Origin: Pseudomonadota bacterium
Lineage (GTDB): Bacteria; Myxococcota_A; UBA796; UBA9615
DNA length: 64,000 nucleotides
Assembly (NCBI GenBank): GCA_024229515.1
Contig: JAAESI010000242.1
Span: 124,001-188,000, forward strand
Direction: 5' to 3'
The notes under the pieces are model-generated. The model worked only from the letters and a program-made list of their open reading frames with translations, had not been told where the DNA came from and did no database searches. Shown in pieces: positions 42,328-50,972 of the stretch. The translations under genes and the position numbers were made by a program. Numbering within the stretch: position 1 is the first letter of the stretch; the number at the start of each line of letters is the position of its first letter.

Positions 42328-43001
42328 TGCTGGTCGCGATGCTGGACAGTGGCGTGGCGGCGAACCACCCGCACCTCGCCGGCACGGCAGTGCGCGGCTT
42401 CTCGCTGGACGGAGAGGATCGCAGCGACGACTTCTCCGACCGCACCGGCCACGGCACCGCCTGCGCGGCCGCCCTCGCGAGGCTCGCCCCCGACGCGGAG
42501 ATCCTCGCGGTCCGGCTGCTCGACGAAGACCTCCGCACGACCTCGGCGGCCCTCGCCGCGGGCATCGTCACCGCCGCTGAGGAGGGCGCCCACGTCATCA
42601 CCCTCAGCCTCGGATCACGCGCCCCGGAGTCCGAGGCGTTGCTGGCCGACGCGATCGGCCGGGCCTCCGCCGCAGGCGCCATCTGCGTCGCCGCCGCGCA
42701 CCCCCGGGGAGCCGCGATGTGGCCCGCCGATCTGCCCCGGGTGATCTCCGCCCAGGCGCACCGAAGCTGCCCCCTGGCGGACCTGTACCGGGTGCCCGGT
42801 CCCCTGCCCCGCTACGTAGCGTCGGGCTGGCCCCGTCCGATCGAAGGACGTCCCGCCACCGACAACCTCTACGGCCCGTCCTTCTCCGCGGTGCACGTGG
42901 CCGGCCGGGTGGTGCAAGCGCTGGCCCGCGAACCCGACCTGTCGTTCGCCGACGTCGTGGAACGCCTGGACGCCTCCGCGGGGGGGACGTGGGACCGATG
43001 A
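42327..43001 (+). CDS. qhpE: Subtilisin-like leader peptidase, QhpE-like
   Basis: 224 residues, a short cytoplasmic subtilase without signal or propeptide. The triad is complete: Asp7 (AMLDSGV), His42 (GHGTACAA) and Ser185 (GPSFSAVHVAG). The oxyanion-hole Asn of classical subtilisins is replaced by His125 in VAAAHP. QhpE in known clusters removes the QhpC leader after thioether formation. The ATG shares one base with the transporter stop (TGATG). Confidence 0.86.
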   Translation: MLVAMLDSGVAANHPHLAGTAVRGFSLDGEDRSDDFSDRTGHGTACAAALARLAPDAEILAVRLLDEDLRTTSAALAAGIVTAAEEGAHVITLSLGSRAPESEALLADAIGRASAAGAICVAAAHPRGAAMWPADLPRVISAQAHRSCPLADLYRVPGPLPRYVASGWPRPIEGRPATDNLYGPSFSAVHVAGRVVQALAREPDLSFADVVERLDASAGGTWDR

Positions 43002-44554
43002 GGGCGCTGCTGGCGGCGGCCGCGGTCGTGGCCGGCCTGCTCCCGGGGGCGGCGGCCGCGAGCCCGCCGGATCTGTTCGGGCTCGGCGCCCCCTCGATGG
43101 GTCGGGGAACCGCCGGCCTGGTGCTGGATGCCGACGGCTTCGCGGCGTGGCGGAACCCCGCCGCCCTGGGCCTCGCGACGTCCGCCCGCGCGGACCTGGG
43201 GCTGCACTTCGGCACGATGAAGTTCCGCTGCTTCGACGAGCCCGTGAGCCTGAACCCGACGGTCTGCCCGCTGGTCATCCTCGCGGACGGCAACCGAGAC
43301 GGGGTCGTCGATCCCGACAACCCCTTCGACCGCTGGCACCCCGAAGAGGACGACTACCCCGCGCCCAACGGGACCCGCCTCGGGATCGTGATCCCGTGGC
43401 GCCAGTGGTTCCGGCTGGGGGTCTCGCTCAGCCTCCCCGCGGGCCGCATCCTCCGCATCGACCAGGTCGATCCCCAGCTGCCGTACTACATCCGGTTCAA
43501 GAACCGCCCCCAGCGGCTGAGCCTGCACGTGGGCGCCTCGATCCGGATCATCGACGGCCTCTACATCGGCGCCTCGGCCGCGATCCTAGCCCGCTCGACC
43601 CTGCACCTGGACTTCACCGTGGACGCCCGGGTCACGGACGAGGAGCTGGCCGACGCCGACGAGCTCGACGTCGACTTCGTGGTGAACCCGTACGCGATCG
43701 AAGCCGACGTGAAGCCGTACGTCGCCCCGGTCGCGTCGGTGCTGTGGGACCTCGGCACGCTGACCCCGAAGCTGGACGGGCTGCGGGTCGCGGCGGTGTA
43801 CCGGCACCCCATCGACCTGAAGGTGGAGCCGACGACGCTCGGGCTGGGCCTGTTCGGGGTGGTGGACGACGTCGGCAGCTTCGGCGACGTGCTCGTGCCG
43901 CTGCAGACCAACGTGCTGTTCTCGATCCTCGACTTCTCCACCCCGCGGCAGGTCGCCGTCGGGGTCGGCTGGGAGCGCCCCCGGTTCGCCGCCGCGGTCG
44001 ACGTGACGTGGCAGCAATGGAGCACCATCCTCCCCAACGTCGCCCGCGTGGATGCCGAAGGGACCGACATCGAGATCGGCTTGATCGGCCTGGATCCGGT
44101 GGTGGTCGGCGCCCGCGACTACGAGCCGCTGCAGTTCCAGGACACCGTCTCGGTGGCGATTGGCGGCGAACTGCGACCGCCCCCGGCGCCGCTGACGGGC
44201 AAGGTCGGGAGCAAGTTCAAGGAGTTGGGGCTGGTGGTGCGGGCGGGCTACCGCTTCGAGCCCACGTTCGTGCCGGAGCAGACCGGGCTGACCAGCTTCC
44301 TGGACAACCCCACCCACCTCGTTTCGGCCGGCGTGGGGGTCTGGACGTGGGAGCCGTTCGGCCTGACCGGAGGCACGTTCGGGCTCGACCTGTTCGCGCA
44401 GCTTCAGGTGCTCGAGCCGAGGCTGCACACCAAGGACCCGACCCTGGACGACGAGGCGCCCCCCGCCGGTTGGCCCATCGGGGGCACGGTGGACAGCGGC
44501 GGGATCGTCTTCCTCGCCGGAGGCGACATCTCCGTTCGCTTCGGTGGTCCCTGA
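42998..44554 (+). CDS. FadL/OmpP1-type outer-membrane transport protein
   Basis: 518 residues. A signal peptide ends at about GAAAASPP. It is followed by FGLGAPSMGRGTAGLV...AWRNPAALGLA, the N-terminal hatch-like motif of the FadL/OmpP1/TodX family, and many alternating strands (e.g. GLYIGASAAI, VAVGVGWERP, VVRAGYRFEPTFVPEQTG, FLDNPTHLVSAGVG) ending in an aromatic-poor strand GDISVRFGGP. These channels import hydrophobic compounds across the outer membrane. The ATG overlaps qhpE by 4 bases, so it is translationally coupled to the qhp-like genes. An amine or hydrophobic substrate for the dehydrogenase could be its cargo. Confidence 0.8.
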   Translation: MRALLAAAAVVAGLLPGAAAASPPDLFGLGAPSMGRGTAGLVLDADGFAAWRNPAALGLATSARADLGLHFGTMKFRCFDEPVSLNPTVCPLVILADGNRDGVVDPDNPFDRWHPEEDDYPAPNGTRLGIVIPWRQWFRLGVSLSLPAGRILRIDQVDPQLPYYIRFKNRPQRLSLHVGASIRIIDGLYIGASAAILARSTLHLDFTVDARVTDEELADADELDVDFVVNPYAIEADVKPYVAPVASVLWDLGTLTPKLDGLRVAAVYRHPIDLKVEPTTLGLGLFGVVDDVGSFGDVLVPLQTNVLFSILDFSTPRQVAVGVGWERPRFAAAVDVTWQQWSTILPNVARVDAEGTDIEIGLIGLDPVVVGARDYEPLQFQDTVSVAIGGELRPPPAPLTGKVGSKFKELGLVVRAGYRFEPTFVPEQTGLTSFLDNPTHLVSAGVGVWTWEPFGLTGGTFGLDLFAQLQVLEPRLHTKDPTLDDEAPPAGWPIGGTVDSGGIVFLAGGDISVRFGGP

Positions 44555-44556
44555 CC

Positions 44557-44585
44557 TTGACCGAGGGGCGGGGGGGCGTCACGCT
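44557..44585 (+). promoter_or_regulatory. Putative promoter of the TPR gene
   Basis: TTGACC (44557-44562), 17-base spacer, CACGCT (44580-44585), 6 bases before the GTG at 44592. The -10 box is weak; the spacing matches the leaderless pattern seen elsewhere in the window. Confidence 0.45.
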
Positions 44586-44591
44586 TCGCCC

Positions 44592-45443
44592 GTGGCACAG
44601 AAGGACACCCCGACCCTGGTCGACGCCGAGGAGGCCTTTGAGGCCCGCGACGTCGAGACCGCCCTCGCCATCTGCGAAGGCCTCATTGGCGACCACGAGG
44701 CCAAGGCCTCGGTAGAGGTCCTGTACCTCGCGTCCGAGTGCCTGCTGGAGCTTCAGGAGCCGCAGGAGGCCGAGCACCTGCTCCAGATCGCGATCAAGAA
44801 GGCCGGCGACGAGCCGGTGCTGCTGCACGCCCGCGGCGTCGCCGTGTTCGAGCAGGGAAGGCTGGACGAAGCGGCCGTCTTCTTCGAGGCCGCGCTCCAG
44901 GGCGCTGACGACCTCGGGGAGGCCCGGTACTACCTCGGCATCCTCGCGGAGCGGGCCGGGGACATCGAGAAGGCCGACGCGCTCTTCGCCGAGGCGGTGG
45001 ACCGCGACCCCGAGAACCTGATGCTCCCCACGGCGTGGGACGTGGACACGATCAAGCGCTCGTTCGACGAGCTCGTCGAGGAGATCGCCGATCCTCTGGG
45101 CGCGTGGTTCGCCGGACTCCAGCTGTCTATCGAGGATCTGCCCAGCGAGGCGGTGCTGACTGGCGGCGAGACGCCGGTCTCCCCCCTGGTCCTGTGTTTC
45201 TTCGAGGGCACCGGCCCGGGCGCCCCCGAAGGCGATGATCCCGAAGCGTGGCTGACGACCCACCCGGACATCGTTCGCGTCTACCGCCGCAACCTCGGCA
45301 AGAGCGCGCACAACGAGTACCAGCTCCACACGGAACTGCTCGAAGGGCTGCTGTGGGAGGTCATGGAGTTCCTCAGCCTGGAGGAGGCGCACCTCGCCGC
45401 CCTCGGCCTCCCCCTCGAGGAAGACGACGAGGACCTGCACTGA
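44592..45443 (+). CDS. TPR protein with a degenerate minimal-zincin-like C-terminal domain
   Basis: 283 residues. Residues about 10-150 form TPR helices (EEAFEARDVETALAICEGLI, LLHARGVAVFEQGRLDEAAVFFEAAL, ARYYLGILAERAGDIEKADALF). The C-terminal 120 residues resemble the minimal zincin family: LVLCFFEGTGPG, then DIVRVYRRNL before the helix that normally carries HExxH. Here that helix reads GLLWEVMEFLSLEEAHL, so both zinc His are lost. It is probably a non-catalytic binding domain. GTG start; the upstream in-frame part is shadow of the preceding gene. The family call on the C-terminal half is moderate. Confidence 0.7.
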   Translation: MAQKDTPTLVDAEEAFEARDVETALAICEGLIGDHEAKASVEVLYLASECLLELQEPQEAEHLLQIAIKKAGDEPVLLHARGVAVFEQGRLDEAAVFFEAALQGADDLGEARYYLGILAERAGDIEKADALFAEAVDRDPENLMLPTAWDVDTIKRSFDELVEEIADPLGAWFAGLQLSIEDLPSEAVLTGGETPVSPLVLCFFEGTGPGAPEGDDPEAWLTTHPDIVRVYRRNLGKSAHNEYQLHTELLEGLLWEVMEFLSLEEAHLAALGLPLEEDDEDLH

Positions 45444-45446
45444 GGC

Positions 45447-46199
45447 TCAGGTGACGCCGAGCCGTTCGTAGATCTCGGCCGTCATCAGCAGGATCAGCTT
45501 CTCGTCAGAGACGCCTTCGTCGTCGGCGAGGCCGAACAGCGGCCGGTAGTGGCTCGCGACTTCAGCAAACAGCCGGTGACGCACGCCATCGTCGAGCGCG
45601 TCGCGGCGCATGCACAGGTCCAGAAGCAGATCGCGCTCCGCCGGGGGCGTCTTGCGCACGAGATCGCCAGGGAACTTGATCGTCGGACCGCGTCCGCGCC
45701 GCTCCCCCGCGAGGCCGCGAATCCGCTCCGGCGGCGGCACCCGACGCTCCCGGATCACCAGGGTGCCCGCGACGAAGTCGCCGAGGCGGCGGTGCTCCCG
45801 CCCGAACAGCATGAACAGCGCGCCGATGCCGCCGGGCCCCGGGAGCACGTCGATGATGCGGATGAGGTTGCGCAGCACGACCTGACCGAAGGTGAGGCGC
45901 AGGCCCCGCTCGGCCACGACGCGCAGGCCCAGCGCCCGCTTGCCGATGGTGCGGCCGCCCCAGAACGCCTCCAACAGGATCCAGTAGCCCGACCACAGCA
46001 CGAACGCCGCCAGGATCAGCGCGGCTTCGGCGAGGTTGCCGAAGATGGACGCGATGACCCCCATGATCATGGCCAGGACCATGAACGCGATCGTGACGAG
46101 TACCATGTCCAGCAGCCACGCTGCGAAGCGGGTCCCCGGTCCCGCGATCGTGTAGTGGAACCGGACGTTCTCTGGTGTGTCGATGGGGTAGTCGAGCAT
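45447..46199 (-). CDS. RDD-domain membrane protein
   Basis: 250 residues. N terminus ENVRFHYTIAGPGTRFAAWLLDM carries the Arg and Asp of the RDD signature. Three hydrophobic helices follow (about 30-52, 55-70, 75-92), then GGRTIGKRALGLRVV and LFGREHRRLGDFVAGTLVI, as in the family. The C-terminal 80 residues are soluble. Its ATG (46197-46199) overlaps the ATG of the divergent SpoIIM-like gene (46198-46200). RDD and SpoIIM proteins often cluster with MoxR/DUF58 genes, as here. Confidence 0.9.
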   Translation of the reverse strand: MLDYPIDTPENVRFHYTIAGPGTRFAAWLLDMVLVTIAFMVLAMIMGVIASIFGNLAEAALILAAFVLWSGYWILLEAFWGGRTIGKRALGLRVVAERGLRLTFGQVVLRNLIRIIDVLPGPGGIGALFMLFGREHRRLGDFVAGTLVIRERRVPPPERIRGLAGERRGRGPTIKFPGDLVRKTPPAERDLLLDLCMRRDALDDGVRHRLFAEVASHYRPLFGLADDEGVSDEKLILLMTAEIYERLGVT

Positions 46200-47202
46200 G
46201 GACTTCAGCCGCTTCCTGGACGAAAACCGCGGCAGCTGGCGCCGGCTGGAGCAGCTCATCGACGAGGTCGAGAACGGCGGCTTGCGCAGGCTGCCCGCCG
46301 AGGACGTGCGGGAGCTGTCCCGATTGTACCGAAAGGCCAGCTCCGACCTGCTTCTGGCACGCGACCTGGGCACCCGCGCCGACGTGGTCGACTACCTCGA
46401 AGCCATCGTCGGGCGGGCCTACGCGATTATCTACGCGAGCAAGCGGCTCCGCGGACAGCGGGTCGTGAGCTGGCTCGTGCGGGGGTGGCCGCTGGCGCTG
46501 CGGCGGGAGCGGGCGTACGTCTGGCTCGCCGCGGGCGTCTTCGGACTGGGGATCCTCAGCGCGTTCCTCATGACCCTCGTCGACCCCGACGCATTCGACC
46601 ACCTCGTGCCCAGCGAGTACGCCGCGTACTACGCCGAGGAGCCGGAGAACTACCGGGACTCGCGCTTCGGACACATGAAGGACGCCGAGGCGGCGCGGTT
46701 CTCCTCGATGCTGATGGTCAACAACATCCGGGTCGCGCTGCGCTCGTTCGTGCTCGGCCTGACGCTGGGCGTCGGCACGCTGGCGACCCTCTTCTACAAC
46801 GGCGTCATCCTCGGCTCGATCGCGGCCAACTTCGCGGGCTGGGAGCGGAGCCTGGAGTTCTGGGCCCTCATCCTCCCCCACGGGGTGGTCGAGATCTTCT
46901 CCATCTGCGTGGGCGGCGCGGGGGGCCTGGTCCTCGCGGATGGGATCCTCCGGCCGGGCAGGCGCCGACGCCTGGCGTCGCTGCGGGAGCGCGGATCCGA
47001 TGCCCTCGTGCTCGTCGGGATCGTGGTCCCGTTCCTCATCTTCGCGGGGATCGTGGAGGGCTACGTGACGCCTCTGGCGATCGTGCCGGACTGGGGCAAG
47101 CTCGCCTTCGCCGCGCTCACGGCGGCGGGGTTGGCGGTCTACATCGCCGCCCCGTGGATCTCGGCCGAGGACAAGGCCGCGGCCGCGCGGGCTACTGGAT
47201 GA
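46198..47202 (+). CDS. SpoIIM/DUF95-family integral membrane protein
   Basis: 334 residues. A soluble helical N terminus (FLDENRGSWRRLEQLIDEV, LPAEDVRELSRLYRKASSDL) is followed by about five membrane helices, with FSSMLMVNNIRVALRSFVLGL and EFWALILPHGVVEIFSICVGGAGGL, hallmark motifs of SpoIIM-like proteins. No sporulation genes are nearby, so the name reflects the fold only. Head-to-head with the RDD gene; the last 11 bases overlap the convergent lipoprotein gene. Confidence 0.9.
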   Translation: MDFSRFLDENRGSWRRLEQLIDEVENGGLRRLPAEDVRELSRLYRKASSDLLLARDLGTRADVVDYLEAIVGRAYAIIYASKRLRGQRVVSWLVRGWPLALRRERAYVWLAAGVFGLGILSAFLMTLVDPDAFDHLVPSEYAAYYAEEPENYRDSRFGHMKDAEAARFSSMLMVNNIRVALRSFVLGLTLGVGTLATLFYNGVILGSIAANFAGWERSLEFWALILPHGVVEIFSICVGGAGGLVLADGILRPGRRRRLASLRERGSDALVLVGIVVPFLIFAGIVEGYVTPLAIVPDWGKLAFAALTAAGLAVYIAAPWISAEDKAAAARATG

Positions 47203-48550
47203 CGACTTCCATCTCGTAGAAGCGGTTGGCTCGATCACCGGCGTCGGGGTTCTGCTCGACGACCTGAATCTGGTGGCCCCCCGCCTCCAGCTCCAACAGC
47301 TCGAAGACGTTGTCCTCCTCGCCGTTCCAGCTGCCGGCGTCGGCCACGTCGCCGGCGGGGTCGTAGAGGGTGACCGTCAGCGCGGTCGACTCCAGGTGCT
47401 GCGTGCGCGTGAAGCGCAGCGTCAGCCGCTCGCCCGCTTCGGCCGTGAACGCGTACCAGTCCTCGTCGCCGGCGGGGTGGATGCGGCCCCAGAGGGTGTC
47501 GTCTCCGGTCAGCGGCTCGGCCTCCTCGGAGCTGTTGTTGGGCTCGACCTCCGGGGGGAAGCCGTCCTCGGCCTTGTTCTTGGCGGCGTGGAGGAAGTAC
47601 CAGTAGCCAAACCCGCCCCGTCCGTCGGCCTCGCTGACGTCGAGGTAGTAGTCGCCGTCCTCGAGGACGGGGATGAAGGCCCGGTGCTCCGTGTCCCAGG
47701 CCAGCGCCTCGTGGGTGGAGATGAGGGTCTCGCCGTCGGGGAGGTAGACACTGACTTCGGTGGTGCCGAGGGAGCCGCCGTTGGGGAAGCCGTAGACGCG
47801 CAGGGCCTGCCCCGCCTCGACCGGCACGCGCAGCCAGTCGTGGTCGCCGGTCGGCTCCAGGGTGCCCCCGACGGTGTAGTTGGTGAGGGTGTTGGCGACG
47901 TCCCAGATGGTCGCGGAGGCGGGCTCGTCGTTGTCCTCGGACGCGACCACGATGGCGGTATCACCGGGGGCCCGGCCGAGGGTGACGGTGTACTGGCTGT
48001 CGTCGCCGCCGACGGCGGGATCGGTGGGGTCGTTGGCCCAACTGCGGCGGTCCTGCACGGAGAAGAAGAAGGTGCCGGTGGCGGGCACGCCCGAGTACAA
48101 GCGGGAGTCCGGCGGCACGCTCGTGACGCGCTCGAAGTCGTCGTTGAACGCCAACTCTGTACCGTCCTCGTCGTAGTAGATGACCACGGTGTCGAGCGTC
48201 TCGGGGTCCGTCGCGAGGGTCGAGACGAGGAACAGGTCCCCCTGGGTGCCGGTGAACCGGTAGTAGTCCACGTCGCCAGCGGGGGCGATGTACAGCTGCG
48301 TGGAGGTGTCGTACTCCATCAACTGGGCTTCATCGATGCTGTTGTTGCGATCGCCCTCGACGCACACCCCCTCGTCGCCGCAGATCTCGAGCCCGACGGT
48401 GAAGCTGCAGTCGGTGTCGGCGTCGCAGTCAGCGCCGTCGTCGTCGTCGGGCGGCGCGACCAGGTCGTCGTCGTCGTCGACCGGGGGCGGGCAGGCGGTG
48501 AGGGCAAAGGCGGCGAACGCGGCCAACAGCGAGGTGCGAAGGGACTCCAT
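47192..48550 (-). CDS. Secreted lipoprotein with pre-peptidase C-terminal (PPC) domains
   Basis: 452 residues. Signal peptide with lipobox ALTAC, then an Asp-rich linker (DDDDD, DDDDG) and a short Cys-rich block (CDADTDCSFTVGLEICGDEG). Three PPC-type beta-sandwich units follow (about 68-190, 215-330, 350-450) with the recurring GDVDYYRFTG / GDHDWLRVPV / GDEDWYAFTA strand and a D-x-D-x-D-like SIDEAQ / NNSSEEAEPL start. PPC domains usually accompany exported proteases, but no catalytic domain is present. It probably sits on the cell surface. Low-complexity Asp linkers after the lipid Cys are common in myxobacteria-like genomes. Confidence 0.82.
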   Translation of the reverse strand: MESLRTSLLAAFAAFALTACPPPVDDDDDLVAPPDDDDGADCDADTDCSFTVGLEICGDEGVCVEGDRNNSIDEAQLMEYDTSTQLYIAPAGDVDYYRFTGTQGDLFLVSTLATDPETLDTVVIYYDEDGTELAFNDDFERVTSVPPDSRLYSGVPATGTFFFSVQDRRSWANDPTDPAVGGDDSQYTVTLGRAPGDTAIVVASEDNDEPASATIWDVANTLTNYTVGGTLEPTGDHDWLRVPVEAGQALRVYGFPNGGSLGTTEVSVYLPDGETLISTHEALAWDTEHRAFIPVLEDGDYYLDVSEADGRGGFGYWYFLHAAKNKAEDGFPPEVEPNNSSEEAEPLTGDDTLWGRIHPAGDEDWYAFTAEAGERLTLRFTRTQHLESTALTVTLYDPAGDVADAGSWNGEEDNVFELLELEAGGHQIQVVEQNPDAGDRANRFYEMEVVIQ

Positions 48551-48609
48551 GAGGAGGGACTCTAGCGGACCCCGCCACCGGCGATCCGGGTCCGGGCGCT
48601 CCCGCCCGC

Positions 48610-49917
48610 TCAGAGGGCTCCGCGCTGCTTGAGCTCGAGGTAGCGATCGACCACGGCAGCGGTGATGTCCTCGGGCCGCTGGTCGACGACGTGGGCCCCT
48701 TCGGTGAGGAGGCGGCGGATGAGGGCGGCCCGTTCGTCCAGGATCTCGGACGCAGCGGCGGCCGTGAACAGCGCCTGGCTGTCCTTGGGCCACGTCGAGG
48801 CGAGGGTGTGGACGTCCGGGTCGTCCATCGCCACCACCAGCGACAGGTGCCGGCGGCGCAGCGCCCGGAGCGCGCCGAGCAGTTCCCGCCCCTGCTCCCC
48901 GTCGAGCAGATCGGTCAGCCACACCACCAGCGACCGGCGGCGGTTGTGGGCGACGATCGCGCGGGCCGCTTCGCGGTAGCGGGGGAACTTGCGCACGGGC
49001 TGTTGATCGAAGAGCAGGTCGAGGATCCGGCCGAACTGCTGGGGACCCGCCTGGGGGGCGAGGTAGGCACGGATTCCGTGGTCGAACACGGCCACTCCAA
49101 CTTTGTCCCCGCGGGTCAGCGCGACGAAGCTGAGCATCAGCGCGGCGTTGACCGCGAAGTCGAGCTTGGCGAGGCCGGCGGCCCGCGCCGCCATGAGCCG
49201 GGTGGCGTCGATGAGCACCAGGAGGTTCTGGGCACGCTCGGCCTGGTAGACGCGGGTGATCGGCCGCTGGAGGCGCGCGGTCGCCTTCCAGTCGACGTGG
49301 CGGATGTCGTCGCCGGGGACGAAGTCGCGGAGCCGCTCGAAGTCGCCGTCCCGCCCCAGGATGCGCGTGCGGCGGGCCCCGCCGGCGTGGAGCAGGTCCC
49401 GCCGGGCGCGCAGCTCGTACCGAGCGAGGTTGCGGAGGTTGGGGTGGACCCGGGCCTCATCCGGCAGGTCGAAGGCGGCCTGATGCTCGGCGAGGCCGAG
49501 GCGGCGGCGGATGCGCACCTCCAGCGGCTCGAAGCGGTGGATGCCCCGGGAGACCGGCAGCACGGTGTACTCGAGGTGTTCGACCGCGTGCGGCGGCACC
49601 GTCAGCTCGAGGGTCTCGACCTCCGGCCCCAGGCCGGAACCGCAGCCGTCCGCGACCGTGATCTCCAGCGGCACTGACGCGTGGTTCCGGACCCGCAGCC
49701 GGATGGTCGCGGCTTCGCCCACCGACAGCGATCGAGGGAGCTCCCGCTCGACCTCCAGGAAGGTCTCGGCCCGGTACCTCAGCCCGTCGAAGAGGAACGC
49801 CCCGAGCAGCGCCCCCGCGGCCGCCACGAAGGCGAACCCGAGGCCTGGGACGGGCGCGCACAGCACCGCCAGCGGCACCAACGCGAGCGCCACGAGCAAG
49901 GTCCGCTTCGCCGGCAC
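48610..49917 (-). CDS. DUF58-family protein
   Basis: 435 residues. Two N-terminal membrane helices (TLLVALALVPLAVLCAPV, GFAFVAAAGALLGAFLF), a beta-rich region, then the DUF58 signature GDFERLRDFVPGDDIRHVDWKATARLQRP, and a von Willebrand A-like fold (NLLVLIDATRLM, DKVGVAVFDHGI). DUF58 proteins pair with MoxR ATPases. The GTG at 49915-49917 gives a proper N terminus, 32 bases after moxR. Confidence 0.88.
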   Translation of the reverse strand: MPAKRTLLVALALVPLAVLCAPVPGLGFAFVAAAGALLGAFLFDGLRYRAETFLEVERELPRSLSVGEAATIRLRVRNHASVPLEITVADGCGSGLGPEVETLELTVPPHAVEHLEYTVLPVSRGIHRFEPLEVRIRRRLGLAEHQAAFDLPDEARVHPNLRNLARYELRARRDLLHAGGARRTRILGRDGDFERLRDFVPGDDIRHVDWKATARLQRPITRVYQAERAQNLLVLIDATRLMAARAAGLAKLDFAVNAALMLSFVALTRGDKVGVAVFDHGIRAYLAPQAGPQQFGRILDLLFDQQPVRKFPRYREAARAIVAHNRRRSLVVWLTDLLDGEQGRELLGALRALRRRHLSLVVAMDDPDVHTLASTWPKDSQALFTAAAASEILDERAALIRRLLTEGAHVVDQRPEDITAAVVDRYLELKQRGAL

Positions 49918-49949
49918 GAAGGCCGGTCCGCGCCTGGGAGACAGGTCGG

Positions 49950-50972
49950 TCAGCGGGGCACCTCGACGCGGTTGAGGATGTCGCCGAGCACGTCTTCGGG
50001 GCGCAGGCCATCGACGGCGGCGTCGGCCTGCAGGATCAAGCGGTGGGCGATGACGGGGACGGCGAGCTCCTTGACGTCGTCCGGGGTGATGAAGTCGCGC
50101 CCCGCGAGGGCAGCCCAGACCCGGCACGCCAGGAGCAGGTGCAGACCCGACCGGGTGCCCGCGCCGAGCACGAGGTGCTCCGAGTCCCGGGACGCCGCGA
50201 GCACCTGCTGGACGTACTTCAAGATGCCGTCGTCGAGGTGGATGGTGCCGACCGCACCCAGCAGCTCGCCCAGCTCGGTCGGCGTGAACACCGGCTCGAC
50301 CGCCGTCTCCACCGACTCGTGGGCCGACTCGCCGGTGCTGTAGCGGCGAAGCACCCGCTCCTCCGCTTCCGCGGCGGGGTACGGCACCCGGATCTTCATC
50401 ATGAAGCGGTCCAGTTGCGCCTCGGGAAGCGGATAGGTGCCTTCGAACTCCAAGGGGTTCTGGGTCGCGAAGACGGTGAACATCGGCGAGATCGCCTGCC
50501 GCTTGCCGCCGATCGTGACGTGGCGCTCCTCCATCACTTCGAGCAACGCCGCCTGGGTCTTGGGCGGAGTCCGGTTGATCTCGTCCGCGAGCAGCACATC
50601 GGTGAACACCGGCCCCTCACGCACCACGAAGTCCTGGGTGCGGGGGTCGAAGATGTGGGTTCCAACGATGTCTGAAGGCATCAGGTCGGGCGTGAACTGG
50701 ATGCGCGTGAACCGGGCATCCACGGTACGCGCCAGGGTCCGCGCCAGCAGCGTCTTGGCCGTGCCCGGCACCCCCTCCAGGAGGGCGTGACCGCGGGCCA
50801 CGAGGCACGTGAGCATGAGGCGCACGGGCAGGTTCTGGCCGAACACCACGCTCGAGACCCGGGAGACGGCCTCGTCGGTGCGAGCGCGAATGGCCTCGGC
50901 CCCGCTGGGGGCGGGGGCGGCGGGGGCATCAGCGGGGGGCGCGGCGGGCGTGTCGGCGATCGAGTCAGTCAC
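49950..50972 (-). CDS. MoxR-type AAA+ ATPase
   Basis: 340 residues. Walker A GVPGTAKTLLAR, Walker B VLLADEINRTPPKTQAALLEVMEE, sensor VFATQNPLEFEGTYPLPEAQLDRFM and the C-terminal lid. MoxR ATPases act as chaperones for metal or complex insertion, usually with the vWA-like DUF58 protein encoded next door. The GTG at 50970-50972 overlaps the DUF4350 gene by 4 bases. An Ala/Pro-rich N-terminal tail of about 30 residues precedes the ATPase. Confidence 0.93.
   Translation of the reverse strand: MTDSIADTPAAPPADAPAAPAPSGAEAIRARTDEAVSRVSSVVFGQNLPVRLMLTCLVARGHALLEGVPGTAKTLLARTLARTVDARFTRIQFTPDLMPSDIVGTHIFDPRTQDFVVREGPVFTDVLLADEINRTPPKTQAALLEVMEERHVTIGGKRQAISPMFTVFATQNPLEFEGTYPLPEAQLDRFMMKIRVPYPAAEAEERVLRRYSTGESAHESVETAVEPVFTPTELGELLGAVGTIHLDDGILKYVQQVLAASRDSEHLVLGAGTRSGLHLLLACRVWAALAGRDFITPDDVKELAVPVIAHRLILQADAAVDGLRPEDVLGDILNRVEVPR

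Noticed and set aside
46197..47202. Sporulation locus suggested by SpoIIM
   Set aside because: Only the membrane fold matches; no other sporulation gene is present, and SpoIIM-like proteins accompany MoxR/DUF58 clusters in non-sporulating bacteria.
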